The translations under genes and the position numbers were made by a program. Below are positions 1 through 8,101 of a stretch of 17,386 nt of DNA, piece after piece; position 1 is the first letter of the stretch, and each line of letters opens with the position of its first letter. The notes beneath the pieces were generated by a model, which saw only the letters and a list, made by a program, of their open reading frames with translations, ran no database searches and was not told the origin of the DNA. Where the stretch lies: NCBI GenBank assembly GCA_031257455.1, contig JAIROQ010000162.1, positions 1 through 17,386 of the forward strand. Reading direction: 5' to 3'. The stretch comes from Prevotellaceae bacterium (GTDB taxonomy: Bacteria > Bacteroidota > Bacteroidia > Bacteroidales > UBA932).

Positions 1-126
1 GTACACCCCGAGACTTTCGCGGTACACCCCGAGACTTTCGTGGTACACCCCGAGACTTTCGTGGTACACCCCGAGACTTTCGCGGTATACCCCGAGACTT
101 TCGTGGTATACCCCGAGACCTCCCGG
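1..126. repeat. 21-bp tandem array A (5 full copies plus a decaying sixth)
   Basis: Units begin at 1, 22, 43, 64, 85 and 106, each starting GTACACCCCGAGACTTTC (GTATACCCC in copies 5-6) with a variable G/C/T tail. The sixth degrades after GAGACC. The array is cut by the window edge, so the true copy number is unknown. Because 21 is a multiple of 3, frame +1 stays open from base 1 to the TAA at 217-219 and would encode a VHPETF(A/V) heptapeptide repeat. I see no start codon or domain, so I treat it as non-coding repeat DNA. Confidence 0.9.
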
Positions 127-347
127 ATACTTCTCGGAGTTTCCGTAACAGCTACCGAAACAGCCGTATATTTTCCCATCCCGTTGGCCGGGACAGTTAT
201 ACTATATATAAAGGTATAAAAGGCGGGCGGTGTACAACCGGATGCCTGCATAGTACATGAATTCCTATATCCCTTGCCCTGCAAGGGTTTCAGAAGATGT
301 ACCGCTGTAACTAACTCACAAACAGGGTCTTGGGGGGGGGTAAAATC

Positions 348-438
348 AGTGAACAGTGAATAGTGAACAGTGAGCAGTGCACAGGGAACAATGAAGAGTG
401 AACAGTGAACGGTGAAGAGTGAACAGGGGGCAATGACG
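348..438. repeat. Degenerate 7-bp tandem array, 13 units
   Basis: Read on the + strand the region divides exactly into thirteen heptamers of consensus AGTGAAC (AGTGAAC, AGTGAAT, AGTGAGC, AGGGAAC, AATGAAG, GGTGAAG and so on) with no slippage across 91 bases. Related heptamer arrays occur at five other places in the window. Confidence 0.85.
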
Positions 439-592
439 AAGCAGGGGGAAATGCCGGTCTCCGCTGGTCGTTTCTTTGTTGTTCATTTATCCGTGTCATA
501 GGTTGTGCTGCTTTGTTCGTGCGCTTCACGCGTTACGCTACTTTCACGCTACTTTCACCCTTCATTCTTAACGCGTAATGCTTAACGCACCG

Positions 593-623
593 CAAAGGTA
601 AAAAGAATTTTTAAATTAGCAAA
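593..623 (-). promoter_or_regulatory. Bacteroidota-type promoter without an evident gene
   Basis: On the minus strand TTTG (620-623) and TACCTTTG (593-600) are separated by 19 bp, matching the TTTG/TAnnTTTG consensus recognised by the Bacteroidota primary sigma factor. Transcription would run left from about 589 into repeat DNA. No protein gene lies downstream inside the window. Confidence 0.5.
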
Positions 624-677
624 ATATTTTTGAAAAAAGGAGTTAAAGTAGTTAGAGGAGTTAAAGTAGTTTTTTTT

Positions 678-712
678 AGTGGAGAGTGGAGAGTGGAGAA
701 TGGAGAGTGGCG
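678..712. repeat. 7-bp tandem array, 5 units (AGTGGAG)
   Basis: Five consecutive heptamers AGTGGAG, AGTGGAG, AGTGGAG, AATGGAG, AGTGGCG. The last unit overlaps the start of the dispersed intergenic repeat at 706-755. Confidence 0.85.
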
Positions 713-755
713 CAAGCCAAATCTGTAAATCCGTAAATCCGTAAATCCGTAAATC
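706..755 (-). repeat. Dispersed intergenic repeat, copy 1 (inverted)
   Basis: Read on the minus strand this is a run of 8-bp units GGATTTAC followed by GATTTGGCTTGCGCCACT. The same order, octamer run then ATTTGGCT-NN-CGCCACT, occurs on the plus strand at about 12287-12343 and 15176-15238. All three copies are intergenic. Confidence 0.75.
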
Positions 756-825
756 GTATTGGCGCGCCAGCCCAATTAGTCACATTAGCACATTAGTCAC
801 ATTAGCACATTTCCAAATCTGTAAA

Positions 826-1704
826 CTACCATTGCGGGATAATCACCCGTTGGCGGCTGACGGTGTAAGCGCCGAAGACGCCCAGGGCGCCGCCTTGAAT
901 ATTGGATGGCATATTTGCCGGGGGGCCGGCGAATAAAGGATTTCCGCCGTTGATTTCCAGTTGGGCGGTGCGTATAAATTCAAAATAATCGGACGCCAGC
1001 ATATTCAGTTCGGCAATGAGGGTATCGCCCGGATACAGGGCTATTCGCTCATTGTTGTACCACCGTATGGATTCCGTGATTATGTACGACAGCGCCGGAA
1101 AGTTGATATATTCCCCTTCGGCGGCATAGTCACCGAAGTTATTGATAAAATATTGTTGCAACTGTTCGCTGTACCATAATTTCCGGCCGCTTGCCAGGTG
1201 AATATATAAATGAACGCCGAAATTATTCGGACCCGGCAAATCCTGAAAGTGCATCATCAACATCCATGGCGGTTTTATGCTGCCCCTGTTGATAGACGCC
1301 AGCGTTACGCTGTCCAGCGTATGCATTTCCGGCATAATGGCGGCTGCGGTATAATGTTCCTCCGTGCCGTCTTCATCGAAATCCAGCCACACATCAAGCG
1401 TATAGGTTTCGCCGCACACGCCGTAGAAGGAAGAATCGGTATGATATTCCCCGTCTCCTGCCGGCCATAGCGGTACGCCGTTTATTTTTACACGGGCATT
1501 GGAGTAGGTCAATTGCCGTTCTTTTCCAAAGTAAGCAGCCGTGCGGCGCACGTATATTTTATGCACAGTCGTGTCGGTCGTAATATAACCGGTAATCACT
1601 AAACGCGGCGTAATATAATCGGAAGTGATGTCCATCCGCTCGGTGCAGGCATTGCCCAATAACCCGCAGATAACAGTGAGGCCGGTAATAAATCGTATTT
1701 TCAT
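826..1704 (-). CDS. DUF4249 family lipoprotein
   Basis: A 292-residue exported protein matching the DUF4249 family of Bacteroidota, whose members commonly sit beside TonB-dependent receptors; their biochemical role is not established. The N-terminus has a hydrophobic segment (about residues 5-19) ending in Cys20 in the context LLGNAC, a relaxed lipobox that predicts an outer-membrane lipoprotein. Family-typical features follow: an early LVITGYITTD stretch, a beta-rich immunoglobulin-like middle with a GETYTLDVW strand, and the C-terminal signature NIQGGALGVFGAYTVSR near the end. It lies 54 bp downstream of the receptor gene on the same strand, so co-transcription is likely. The bases just before its ATG are three 7-bp repeats rather than a recognisable ribosome-binding site. 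Family assignment is confident; the role (substrate capture or partner of the receptor) is inferred. Confidence 0.88.
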   Translation of the reverse strand: MKIRFITGLTVICGLLGNACTERMDITSDYITPRLVITGYITTDTTVHKIYVRRTAAYFGKERQLTYSNARVKINGVPLWPAGDGEYHTDSSFYGVCGETYTLDVWLDFDEDGTEEHYTAAAIMPEMHTLDSVTLASINRGSIKPPWMLMMHFQDLPGPNNFGVHLYIHLASGRKLWYSEQLQQYFINNFGDYAAEGEYINFPALSYIITESIRWYNNERIALYPGDTLIAELNMLASDYFEFIRTAQLEINGGNPLFAGPPANMPSNIQGGALGVFGAYTVSRQRVIIPQW

Positions 1705-1705
1705 A

Positions 1706-1778
1706 ATTTCTGATTTCTAATTTCTCTTGATAGGCAAGCCCGCTTTACTCTTTACTCTTCACTCTTCACTCTTTACTC
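1706..1778. repeat. Two heptamer arrays filling the receptor-DUF4249 spacer
   Basis: On the minus strand 1706-1726 is three units (GAGAAAT, TAGAAAT, CAGAAAT) abutting the DUF4249 ATG. 1744-1778 is five units of GAGTAAA/GAGTGAA. The second array supplies the receptor's stop codon (TGA at 1759-1761) and its last six codons. Confidence 0.85.
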
Positions 1779-4107
1779 CAAATTTAATATTATAACTGAC
1801 CGATGGCACGATGCCGAATAAATAAGTCATCCGGGCATATTGGCTGCCGTCCGTATCGTCTGTGCGGAAGGAGATAATCCAGGGATTTTTCTTGCCGTAC
1901 AAATTATAGAGGGAAATATTCAATTCTTGTGTCCATTTTTTATGGGGACGCCATTTTCCCAACTGTATGGTAAGCGAAGCATCCATGCGGTGATAATCGG
2001 GAAAGCGGTAAGTATTCCGTTGCGTATATACCGGTACACGGTTAGCGCCGAATTCGTAATAGGCCTCAGGAAAAGTTACCGGCTGCCCCGTAGCATAAAT
2101 CCAGTTGAGCGACGCCGACAACCGTTTGGAAATATCATACGACAGGACAATATTAATGTTATGCGGTTTGTCGTATGGCGCTGAATAAGGCCTTCCATCG
2201 TTGATGCCGTCAATCGTGCGGAGCGCGCGCGACCAGGTATAACTCACCCAGCCGCGTATCTTCCCCTTATTTTTCCGCACCATCAGTTCGATACCGTAAT
2301 TTTCACCGCTGCCGGTACGTATTTCCGTTTCCACGACGTCATTCATCAGCACCTGCGGGTGGTCTTTGAAATCTATGACATGGTTCAGTTTTTTATAATA
2401 CACTTCGAGCGATGTCTCCAACATATTATCAAAAAAATTGGCAAATACGCCGGCGGCTGTTTGCTGCGCCGTTTCCGGTTTTATGCTCAGGTTGGACGGC
2501 ACCCATATATCCAGCGGCGAGCCGGCAGTGGACATCGTAAGCAGATGCACATACTGCTCCGTACGCGAATAGGACGCTTTCACCGACCACCGGTCGTTGA
2601 ATGTCCACACGGCGCCCACGCGCGGTTCGATGCCGTAATAATGATTATAGAACCGCCCTGCCGCCACCTGCACCGTATCGCCTGCCGTTACGGCATACCG
2701 GTCGTTAATGCGGTAATCGGTTGTCGGGCCGATATTGTCGAACCGTGTAACGCGCAGGCCGTATTTCAATGTCAAATGTTCCGACACCCGACGCTGGTCG
2801 GCGAAATACAGGGAATTTTCCCATGCCTGTTTTTTGGCAATATGTATAAAATATTCGTTGCCGTCCGGCAAGATACCGCGCCCGTCTCCCGGTGCAAAAC
2901 GGTGGAAAACGCTATGGTAGCCGAAACGGAAATTATTGTCTCCGCCGTAGGAATATATAAAATCAGCGTGCAGGCCGTTATCGATGATATGGGCGTCCCA
3001 CAAGCCCGTCAGCGCCGAAGTAGTCGCTTCCATACGATAATCATACGAACTGCCGAGTATTTCCACATGCGAAAAAAAATTATCCGAAAACAGATGCTTC
3101 CACCGCAAGGTGTACGCCACGTTGCTAAAATTCATCCCGATGTCGTTATTCTTAAACACGTCCCGGCCGTAGTATCCGGTGAGCGAAATAAAATTGGCGG
3201 CGTCTATGCGGGCTTGTATTTTAGCATTTACATCCGAAAAATGAATATCCACTCCTCTTATATTTTCGTTTGCAGCCAACGGGAGGAAGAGGTCGGCGTA
3301 TGTCCTGCGCCCGGCCAGGAGGAAAGTAATTTTGTCGGACAACACCGGCCCTTCTACCAGCAGGCGGCTTGCAATAATTCCTATTCCTGCCGATACGCCC
3401 CAGTCCGGTGCGCCTTCCCGCGCCGTTACATCCAGCAACGATGAAAGCCGTCCGCCATGCGATGCGGGAATATCGCCTTTATACAATGAAATGTCGCCTA
3501 CCGCATCATTATTGAATACCGAGAAGAAACCCATGAGGTGTGACGCATTATAAATAGTAGCATCTTCAAAAAGTATCAAATTCTGGTCGGGACTGCCGCC
3601 GCGCACGCTAAAGCCGGATGTTCCTTCACTGGTTGCCTGCACGCCCGGCAACAGTTGTATGGCTTTCAAAATATCCACTTCCCCCATGAGCGGCGGGATT
3701 TGCCGGATTTGTGCGCTGCTTAATTTCTCCAGTCCCATTTCCGGCCGGACAATATTAATATTAGGCTGCTTCGATGTTATAATGACTTCGTCCAAATGGC
3801 GGCTTTCTTCTTCCAATTGAAAATGGATAACCGTGTCGCGCCGCAAATCGACTGTTTGCAACCGTTCTTTATGTCCGATATATGTTACACGAATGGTATG
3901 CACGCCTGCCGGCAGAGAAAGTTTATACTGCCCGTTTATGCCGGTTTGCACGCCGGTAGCCGCTTTTTGTACAAAAACGGTTGCTCCTGCCAGCGGTTCT
4001 TCTTCATTACTCACCGTTCCGGTAATATTTACATTTCGTTGCGCAATAGCATTAAAAGGCAGGAAGAGAAAGAAAAATATTATATAAGATACGTTTTTCA
4101 ACAGCAT
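1759..4107 (-). CDS. TonB-dependent outer-membrane receptor with carboxypeptidase-regulatory-like domain
   Basis: An energy-coupled outer-membrane importer of about 782 residues. A signal peptide spans about residues 1-22 (hydrophobic FFFLFLPF, then AIAQ). A CarboxypepD_reg-like beta domain follows at about 26-100 (ITGTVSNEEEPLAGATV). DEVIIT at 106-111 is a TonB-box-like segment. The plug carries LLPGVQATSEGTSGFSVRGG and QNLILFEDATIYN. The rest is a beta-barrel with many aromatic-flanked strands. An upstream in-frame ATG exists at 4194, but that start would lie within the HU gene's end and ahead of its terminator, and the signal peptide begins at the ATG at 4107, which I chose. There is no SusD partner; the DUF4249 gene follows. 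The substrate is unknown. The last residues (GVKSEE) and the stop are encoded by heptamer repeats, so the ancestral end was probably the strand ending IKF. No clear promoter was found upstream. Confidence 0.92.
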   Translation of the reverse strand: MLLKNVSYIIFFFLFLPFNAIAQRNVNITGTVSNEEEPLAGATVFVQKAATGVQTGINGQYKLSLPAGVHTIRVTYIGHKERLQTVDLRRDTVIHFQLEEESRHLDEVIITSKQPNINIVRPEMGLEKLSSAQIRQIPPLMGEVDILKAIQLLPGVQATSEGTSGFSVRGGSPDQNLILFEDATIYNASHLMGFFSVFNNDAVGDISLYKGDIPASHGGRLSSLLDVTAREGAPDWGVSAGIGIIASRLLVEGPVLSDKITFLLAGRRTYADLFLPLAANENIRGVDIHFSDVNAKIQARIDAANFISLTGYYGRDVFKNNDIGMNFSNVAYTLRWKHLFSDNFFSHVEILGSSYDYRMEATTSALTGLWDAHIIDNGLHADFIYSYGGDNNFRFGYHSVFHRFAPGDGRGILPDGNEYFIHIAKKQAWENSLYFADQRRVSEHLTLKYGLRVTRFDNIGPTTDYRINDRYAVTAGDTVQVAAGRFYNHYYGIEPRVGAVWTFNDRWSVKASYSRTEQYVHLLTMSTAGSPLDIWVPSNLSIKPETAQQTAAGVFANFFDNMLETSLEVYYKKLNHVIDFKDHPQVLMNDVVETEIRTGSGENYGIELMVRKNKGKIRGWVSYTWSRALRTIDGINDGRPYSAPYDKPHNINIVLSYDISKRLSASLNWIYATGQPVTFPEAYYEFGANRVPVYTQRNTYRFPDYHRMDASLTIQLGKWRPHKKWTQELNISLYNLYGKKNPWIISFRTDDTDGSQYARMTYLFGIVPSVSYNIKFGVKSEE

Positions 4108-4130
4108 AAAATTAAAATGTAAATATAAAT

Positions 4131-4164
4131 AAAAAAAGGAGAACCCGGTGTAGGTTCTCCTTTT
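4131..4164 (-). terminator. Rho-independent terminator of the HU gene
   Basis: On the minus strand a 12-bp perfect stem (AAAAGGAGAACC / GGTTCTCCTTTT; arms 4153-4164 and 4134-4145) with a 7-nt loop runs into seven T residues (4131-4137). It starts 20 bases beyond the HU stop codon. It separates HU from the receptor gene on the same strand. Confidence 0.9.
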
Positions 4165-4183
4165 CTCTGTTTTTAGAAGGTAC

Positions 4184-4456
4184 TTACTTAACAAGACTGT
4201 TAAGTTCAGCGCCAGCTTTGAATTTGACTACCTTGCGAGCAGCAATTTTGATCGCAGCGCCTGTACGGGGGTTACGGCCTGTGCGCGCACTGCGTTTAGC
4301 AATGGAGAAAGAGCCAAAACCTACCAAGGCAATACGATCGCCTTTTTTCAACGAAGCTGCAGTAACGCCGATGAAAGCGTCCAATCCGCGTTTAGCGTCA
4401 ACTTTTGTCAAACCTGCTTTTTTAGCAATAGCATCAATGAGTTCTGCTTTGTTCAT
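4184..4456 (-). CDS. hup: HU family nucleoid DNA-binding protein
   Basis: A 90-residue histone-like protein that bends DNA as a dimer. It has the HU/IHF fold signature: helical N-terminus (MNKAELIDAIAKKAGLTK), the GFGSFSIAKRSARTGRNPRTG segment leading into the DNA-contacting arm with its RNPRTG motif, and the closing KFKAGAELNSLV. The length is exactly that of HU. It is monocistronic, with a consensus promoter about 65-95 bp upstream and a strong terminator 20 bp downstream. No missing residues are apparent. Whether it is the only HU in the genome cannot be seen here. Confidence 0.96.
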   Translation of the reverse strand: MNKAELIDAIAKKAGLTKVDAKRGLDAFIGVTAASLKKGDRIALVGFGSFSIAKRSARTGRNPRTGAAIKIAARKVVKFKAGAELNSLVK

Positions 4457-4801
4457 AATTGTAATTTTTAAATTAAGTGAATAATTAGTGTTTAATTATA
4501 AGTGTTTAAACTTTTATAGTGCAAATGTACAGTATTCTTTATACTTTTCAAAATTTTTTTTCATTTTTTTTTCTTACAATCCGCTATTTCTCATCAAAAC
4601 CCTTACCAATTTCAATTATAGAAAACTCATAACAAGTATTTTAAATGTTCAAGAAGTGTTCAAAAAAAAATTACTGATTTTTTCATTTTTTTTTTAATTT
4701 ATATCATTCACATGGGCTTTTTACCATACTTTCCCGATGTTTGGGATGTCGTATTTACTATAAAAAAACCGCCATAGAATATAAAATTAAAAATACTGCG
4801 T
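4457..4801. other. AT-rich intergenic region between secDF and HU
   Basis: The stretch is strongly AT-rich with long A and T runs. It holds the HU promoter (4522-4552) and otherwise nothing I can support. On the minus strand GGCGG followed by seven T residues near 4763-4775 could mark the end of the secDF transcript, but I see no convincing stem for it. Confidence 0.6.
4522..4552 (-). promoter_or_regulatory. HU promoter
   Basis: On the minus strand TTTG (4549-4552), a 19-bp spacer, then TACATTTG (4522-4529) fit the Bacteroidota consensus exactly. The transcript would begin near 4518, leaving an AT-rich leader of about 60 nt before the HU ATG. Confidence 0.85.
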
Positions 4802-7800
4802 TTATTTTTTCTCTATTTCTTTCTTCTGTTTGCGGCCGTACAAGTCATACACAATAGGCGTACCCACAAATAGCGTTGCATAGATACTCGATATGATGCC
4901 GACTATTAAAGCGACCGAGAAGCCTCGAATCACTTCCCCTCCAAAAGTGGCAATGGCAATCAATACTACCAACGTAGAGCCGGTAGTGTTCACCGTACGC
5001 GCCAGTGTGCTGTTTAACGCTTCATTTACATTCTGCCGCAATTCGCGTTTCGGGTACAGCGTGCGGTATTCGCGGATACGGTCGAAAATAACCACCGCAT
5101 CGTTTATCGCATACCCGATAATCGTCAGCACGGCGGCAATAAATGTTTGGTCAACGTCCAAACTGAACGGCAGTATGCCGGAAAAAATGGAAAAGAAACT
5201 TATCGTAAATGTTGTACAGAATACCAAACCAAGCACGCCGCCTGTTCCCCAAACCCAATTGCGGAAACGCGCCGCGATATAAAGGAAAATGGCCAATAAA
5301 GCAATAACCACAGCGATGACGGCATCGCGTTTAATGTCGCTGGCAATAGTAGGCCCTACGAAGTCGGAACTTATAATCCCGTTGGGATTTTCCAACGTAG
5401 AAGTAAATTCGCTCAACGGGAGGTCTGCCGCAAAGAAAGGTTTTAGCGCAGTATATAATTTGTTAGCGACTAATGTATCTACCGCTTCCGAATTATCTTC
5501 AATCATGTAAGTGGTCGTGATTTTTATTTGGCTTTCGCTGCCGAATTGTTTTACTTCAGTTGCTCCGCCGCTCATTTCGGCGAGGATGGCCGAACGCACA
5601 TCATTGGTCGAAACCGGTTTGTCAAAGCGTACGACATACGTCCGACCGCCGGTGAAATCTACGCCGTACGTGAAGCCTTTGGTGAAAATAAATCCCAAAC
5701 CTATCACCACAATAATCACAGAAAGGATATAAGCGGGTTTGCGCAAGGTGACAAAATCAACCTTTGCATTCGCAAGGAAATTGCGTGTAAGTTTATTATC
5801 AAAAGTAATGTTCTTTCCTTTGCTCAGGCGGCTTTCAAACAACAGGCGCGTGATGAAAATAGACGTAAACAAGGAAGTAATGATACCTATTACCAATGTG
5901 GTGGCAAAACCTTGAATAGGCCCGGAGCCGAATACAAACAGCACAATCCCGGTGATAATAGTAGTCAGGTTGCCGTCCACAATAGCGGAATAAGCATTTT
6001 TATAACCGTCTGTAACGGCGAGCCGCAAACTTTTACCGCCGCGCAGCTCTTCTTTGATACGTTCGTAAATAAGCACATTCGCATCTACCGCCATACCCAG
6101 CGTAAGCACAATACCGGCAATACCGGGCAACGTAAGCACCGCCCCGAAGGAAACAAGCGTTCCGAAGAGGAAGAACATATTGGTAATTAAAGCCACATTC
6201 GCTACTACGCCGGCGCCATTATAAAAGAACAGCATATAACCCAACACCAGCAGGAAAGCGATAAGGAACGACATCAATCCGGCATTGATAGACTCTTCGC
6301 CGAGCGAAGGCCCTACCACCGCTTCCTGTACAATATGCGCCGGCGCCGGAAGTTTACCCGATTTCAATACATTTGCCAAGTCGGTAGCTTCGGGAATGGT
6401 AAAGTTCCCGGTGATTTGCGAACGTCCGCCGGTAATTTCATTCTGCACGCGCGGATAAGAATATACCGCACCGTCCAATATAATAGCAATACATTTCTTG
6501 CCGTCCCTTGAAGCGTCTGCAGTGAGGCGCGCCCAAATGCGAGCGCCTTCGGCATTCATATTCATTTCTACTTCGGCATTGCCCGTTTGCCCATACGTCA
6601 GGCGGGCGTCTGTAATCACGCCGCCGTCAAGGGGCGCTTTACCATCGGAAGTATTTTTTATAGCAATCAATTCAAAGCGGTCTTCTTCCCTTCCTGCATT
6701 GTTATACCGTTTTTCCGGTTTCACCGTCCATGTAGGGACAAACTCGCGTGGAAATAATGCTTGAATTTGCGGCAGGCGCAGCCATTCGTTGATTTTTGCC
6801 GTATCGCGATAGTGCGCATGACCAATGCAGGCGCCCGTCAGCAGGGTATTCGATTGCGGGTCAACTGAGGGTGAAAGTATCGAAAATAACGGATATTCCT
6901 TTTCCATATTTTGCACGGCTGCCAGCGAATCGCTTTGTTGTGCAAGTGACGATAATGAACTTGTATCGGCAACGGTCGTAAGGGTATCCGTTACGGGACG
7001 TTCCGCCAACTGCATTTCCTTTATCAAGCGGTTGGCTTCTACCAATGCCTGATAAATTTCACCGTTTTCATAGGTTGTCCAAAATTCTAAGGACGCGGTT
7101 CCCTGTAATAATTTGCGTACCCGTTCAGGCTCTTTCACGCCGGGCAATTCTACTAAAATGCGTCCCGAATTGGCCAAACGCTGGATATTCGGTTGCGTTA
7201 CGCCAAAATGGTCGATACGGTTGCGCAGTACATTAAACGAATTGGCGATGGCGCTTTCGGCGTCAGAGCGGAGAATGGTCAATACTTCCGCATTGGTCAG
7301 TTGCCGGGTTTCTTTGCGGACGTACTGCAACTCATAGCTAAATTCATCGGCCAGCGAACGGCCTGGCGCTACTTGATTCCATGCTTCCCCCAACAGTGAA
7401 ACAAAGTCGCCGCCGGTAGTATTGTAGTTTTTCGTAGCTATACCCAATGCTTCGTGAAGGTAAGGCGAGGCATTCTGGTTGGCCATAGATTTTACAATGT
7501 CCATTACCGACACTTCAAGCATCTCGTTCATTCCACCACGCAGGTCAAGACCCAAGTTGATTTCTTTTTCTTTGCATTCCTTATAGGTGTACAGGAAAAA
7601 TACTTTTTCGGACGAGATGGAATCAAGGTAGTATTTTTCCCTCTCGCGTGCCAAGTTGGCAGCGGAAAATTCCTTGTCGTTATCGTCAATGGCAGCGTAT
7701 TCCGGCGTTTGGCGGAATTGCTCGACTGCCGCCGCAGCATATTTTTTTGCCTTCTTTTCTTCTATTTGCGTTACCACCGTAAACGACAATTGATAGAGGC

Positions 7801-7852
7801 AAGCTAACCCCAATAAAACAGCTACTAAGCGAATGGCGCCTTTATTTTGCAT
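4802..7852 (-). CDS. secDF: Protein translocase subunit SecDF (fused SecD-SecF)
   Basis: An inner-membrane RND-type motor that uses the proton gradient to assist SecYEG-dependent export. At 1016 residues it has SecD and SecF in one chain, as is usual in Bacteroidota. The first membrane segment is at about 5-27. SecD motifs follow: LGLDLRGG at 100-107, the periplasmic P1 region through about 500, and membrane helices from about 525, including GMAVDANVLIYERIKEELRGG (586-606). SecF begins about 700, with VDFTGG at 731-736 and the membrane motif IGYAINDAVVIFDRIREYR at 912-930. The C-terminus is lysine-rich (KKEIEKK). Both halves keep their conserved charged motifs, so the protein looks functional. 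It is probably transcribed alone from the TATATTTG promoter just upstream. Confidence 0.97.
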   Translation of the reverse strand: MQNKGAIRLVAVLLGLACLYQLSFTVVTQIEEKKAKKYAAAAVEQFRQTPEYAAIDDNDKEFSAANLAREREKYYLDSISSEKVFFLYTYKECKEKEINLGLDLRGGMNEMLEVSVMDIVKSMANQNASPYLHEALGIATKNYNTTGGDFVSLLGEAWNQVAPGRSLADEFSYELQYVRKETRQLTNAEVLTILRSDAESAIANSFNVLRNRIDHFGVTQPNIQRLANSGRILVELPGVKEPERVRKLLQGTASLEFWTTYENGEIYQALVEANRLIKEMQLAERPVTDTLTTVADTSSLSSLAQQSDSLAAVQNMEKEYPLFSILSPSVDPQSNTLLTGACIGHAHYRDTAKINEWLRLPQIQALFPREFVPTWTVKPEKRYNNAGREEDRFELIAIKNTSDGKAPLDGGVITDARLTYGQTGNAEVEMNMNAEGARIWARLTADASRDGKKCIAIILDGAVYSYPRVQNEITGGRSQITGNFTIPEATDLANVLKSGKLPAPAHIVQEAVVGPSLGEESINAGLMSFLIAFLLVLGYMLFFYNGAGVVANVALITNMFFLFGTLVSFGAVLTLPGIAGIVLTLGMAVDANVLIYERIKEELRGGKSLRLAVTDGYKNAYSAIVDGNLTTIITGIVLFVFGSGPIQGFATTLVIGIITSLFTSIFITRLLFESRLSKGKNITFDNKLTRNFLANAKVDFVTLRKPAYILSVIIVVIGLGFIFTKGFTYGVDFTGGRTYVVRFDKPVSTNDVRSAILAEMSGGATEVKQFGSESQIKITTTYMIEDNSEAVDTLVANKLYTALKPFFAADLPLSEFTSTLENPNGIISSDFVGPTIASDIKRDAVIAVVIALLAIFLYIAARFRNWVWGTGGVLGLVFCTTFTISFFSIFSGILPFSLDVDQTFIAAVLTIIGYAINDAVVIFDRIREYRTLYPKRELRQNVNEALNSTLARTVNTTGSTLVVLIAIATFGGEVIRGFSVALIVGIISSIYATLFVGTPIVYDLYGRKQKKEIEKK

Positions 7853-7895
7853 AATGTAAAAAGTTTAAATAGATAAATTAAATATTATAAGGGCG

Positions 7896-7903
7896 CAAAT
7901 ATA
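7896..7903 (-). promoter_or_regulatory. Putative secDF promoter (-7 element)
   Basis: TATATTTG on the minus strand matches TAnnTTTG and lies 43 bp before the secDF ATG. The -33 position 19 bp further up (7923-7926) reads TTCA within a T-rich run, so the upstream element is weak. Confidence 0.6.
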
Positions 7904-8021
7904 ACATATTTTTTGCGAATAATGAAAAAAATGTGCAGGAGGGTTTATTTCGTACGGCATATCTCGATTTGCGACATGCGCTTGTCACGACTAACCACTA
8001 ATCATTTCTACTCTTAGTTTG

Positions 8022-8081
8022 TAACGAGGCGCGTTAACGGGCATTAACGAGGCGCGTTAACGAGCGGCACTGGCGCGCCAG
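8022..8081. repeat. Intergenic direct repeat and 12-bp palindrome
   Basis: The 18-mer TAACGAGGCGCGTTAACG occurs at 8022-8039 and again at 8045-8062. It is followed by the perfect palindrome CTGGCGCGCCAG (8070-8081). The core TGGCGCGCCAG recurs at 760-770 with a similar following sequence (GCCAAC here, CCCAAT there). This lies between the ketosynthase stop and the secDF promoter; function unknown. Confidence 0.7.
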
Positions 8082-8101
8082 CCAACTTTAAACTTTAAAC
8101 C

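Larger units (their letters stand above)
220..825. other. Gene-free intergenic region rich in short repeats
   Basis: No open frame here looks like a protein. A 7-bp stem, 3-nt loop hairpin (CCCTTGC / GCAAGGG) lies at 271-287. A heptamer array follows at 348-438 and another at 678-712. A leftward promoter sits at 593-623, an 8-bp array (GTAAATCC units) at about 723-755, the palindrome TGGCGCGCCA at 760-769, and two exact 17-bp copies starting TTAGTCACATTAGCACA at 776-809. The 72-codon frame at 311-529 (-) is mostly translated heptamer repeat and is not called. Confidence 0.7.

Noticed and set aside
1..126. CRISPR array
   Set aside because: Units are contiguous 21-mers with no spacers and no cas genes nearby.
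271..287. 7-bp hairpin as a terminator
   Set aside because: Only three T residues follow and no gene ends nearby; recorded as a hairpin only.
311..529. 72-codon frame on the minus strand downstream of a promoter
   Set aside because: Its second half is the heptamer array translated (VHSS/FTVHSS-type repeats), the start would be GTG, and no domain or ribosome-binding site is visible.
2359..3444. Long 361-codon frame on the + strand opposite the receptor gene
   Set aside because: It is a shadow of the receptor gene, with no recognisable domain, and the receptor family match on the minus strand is unambiguous.
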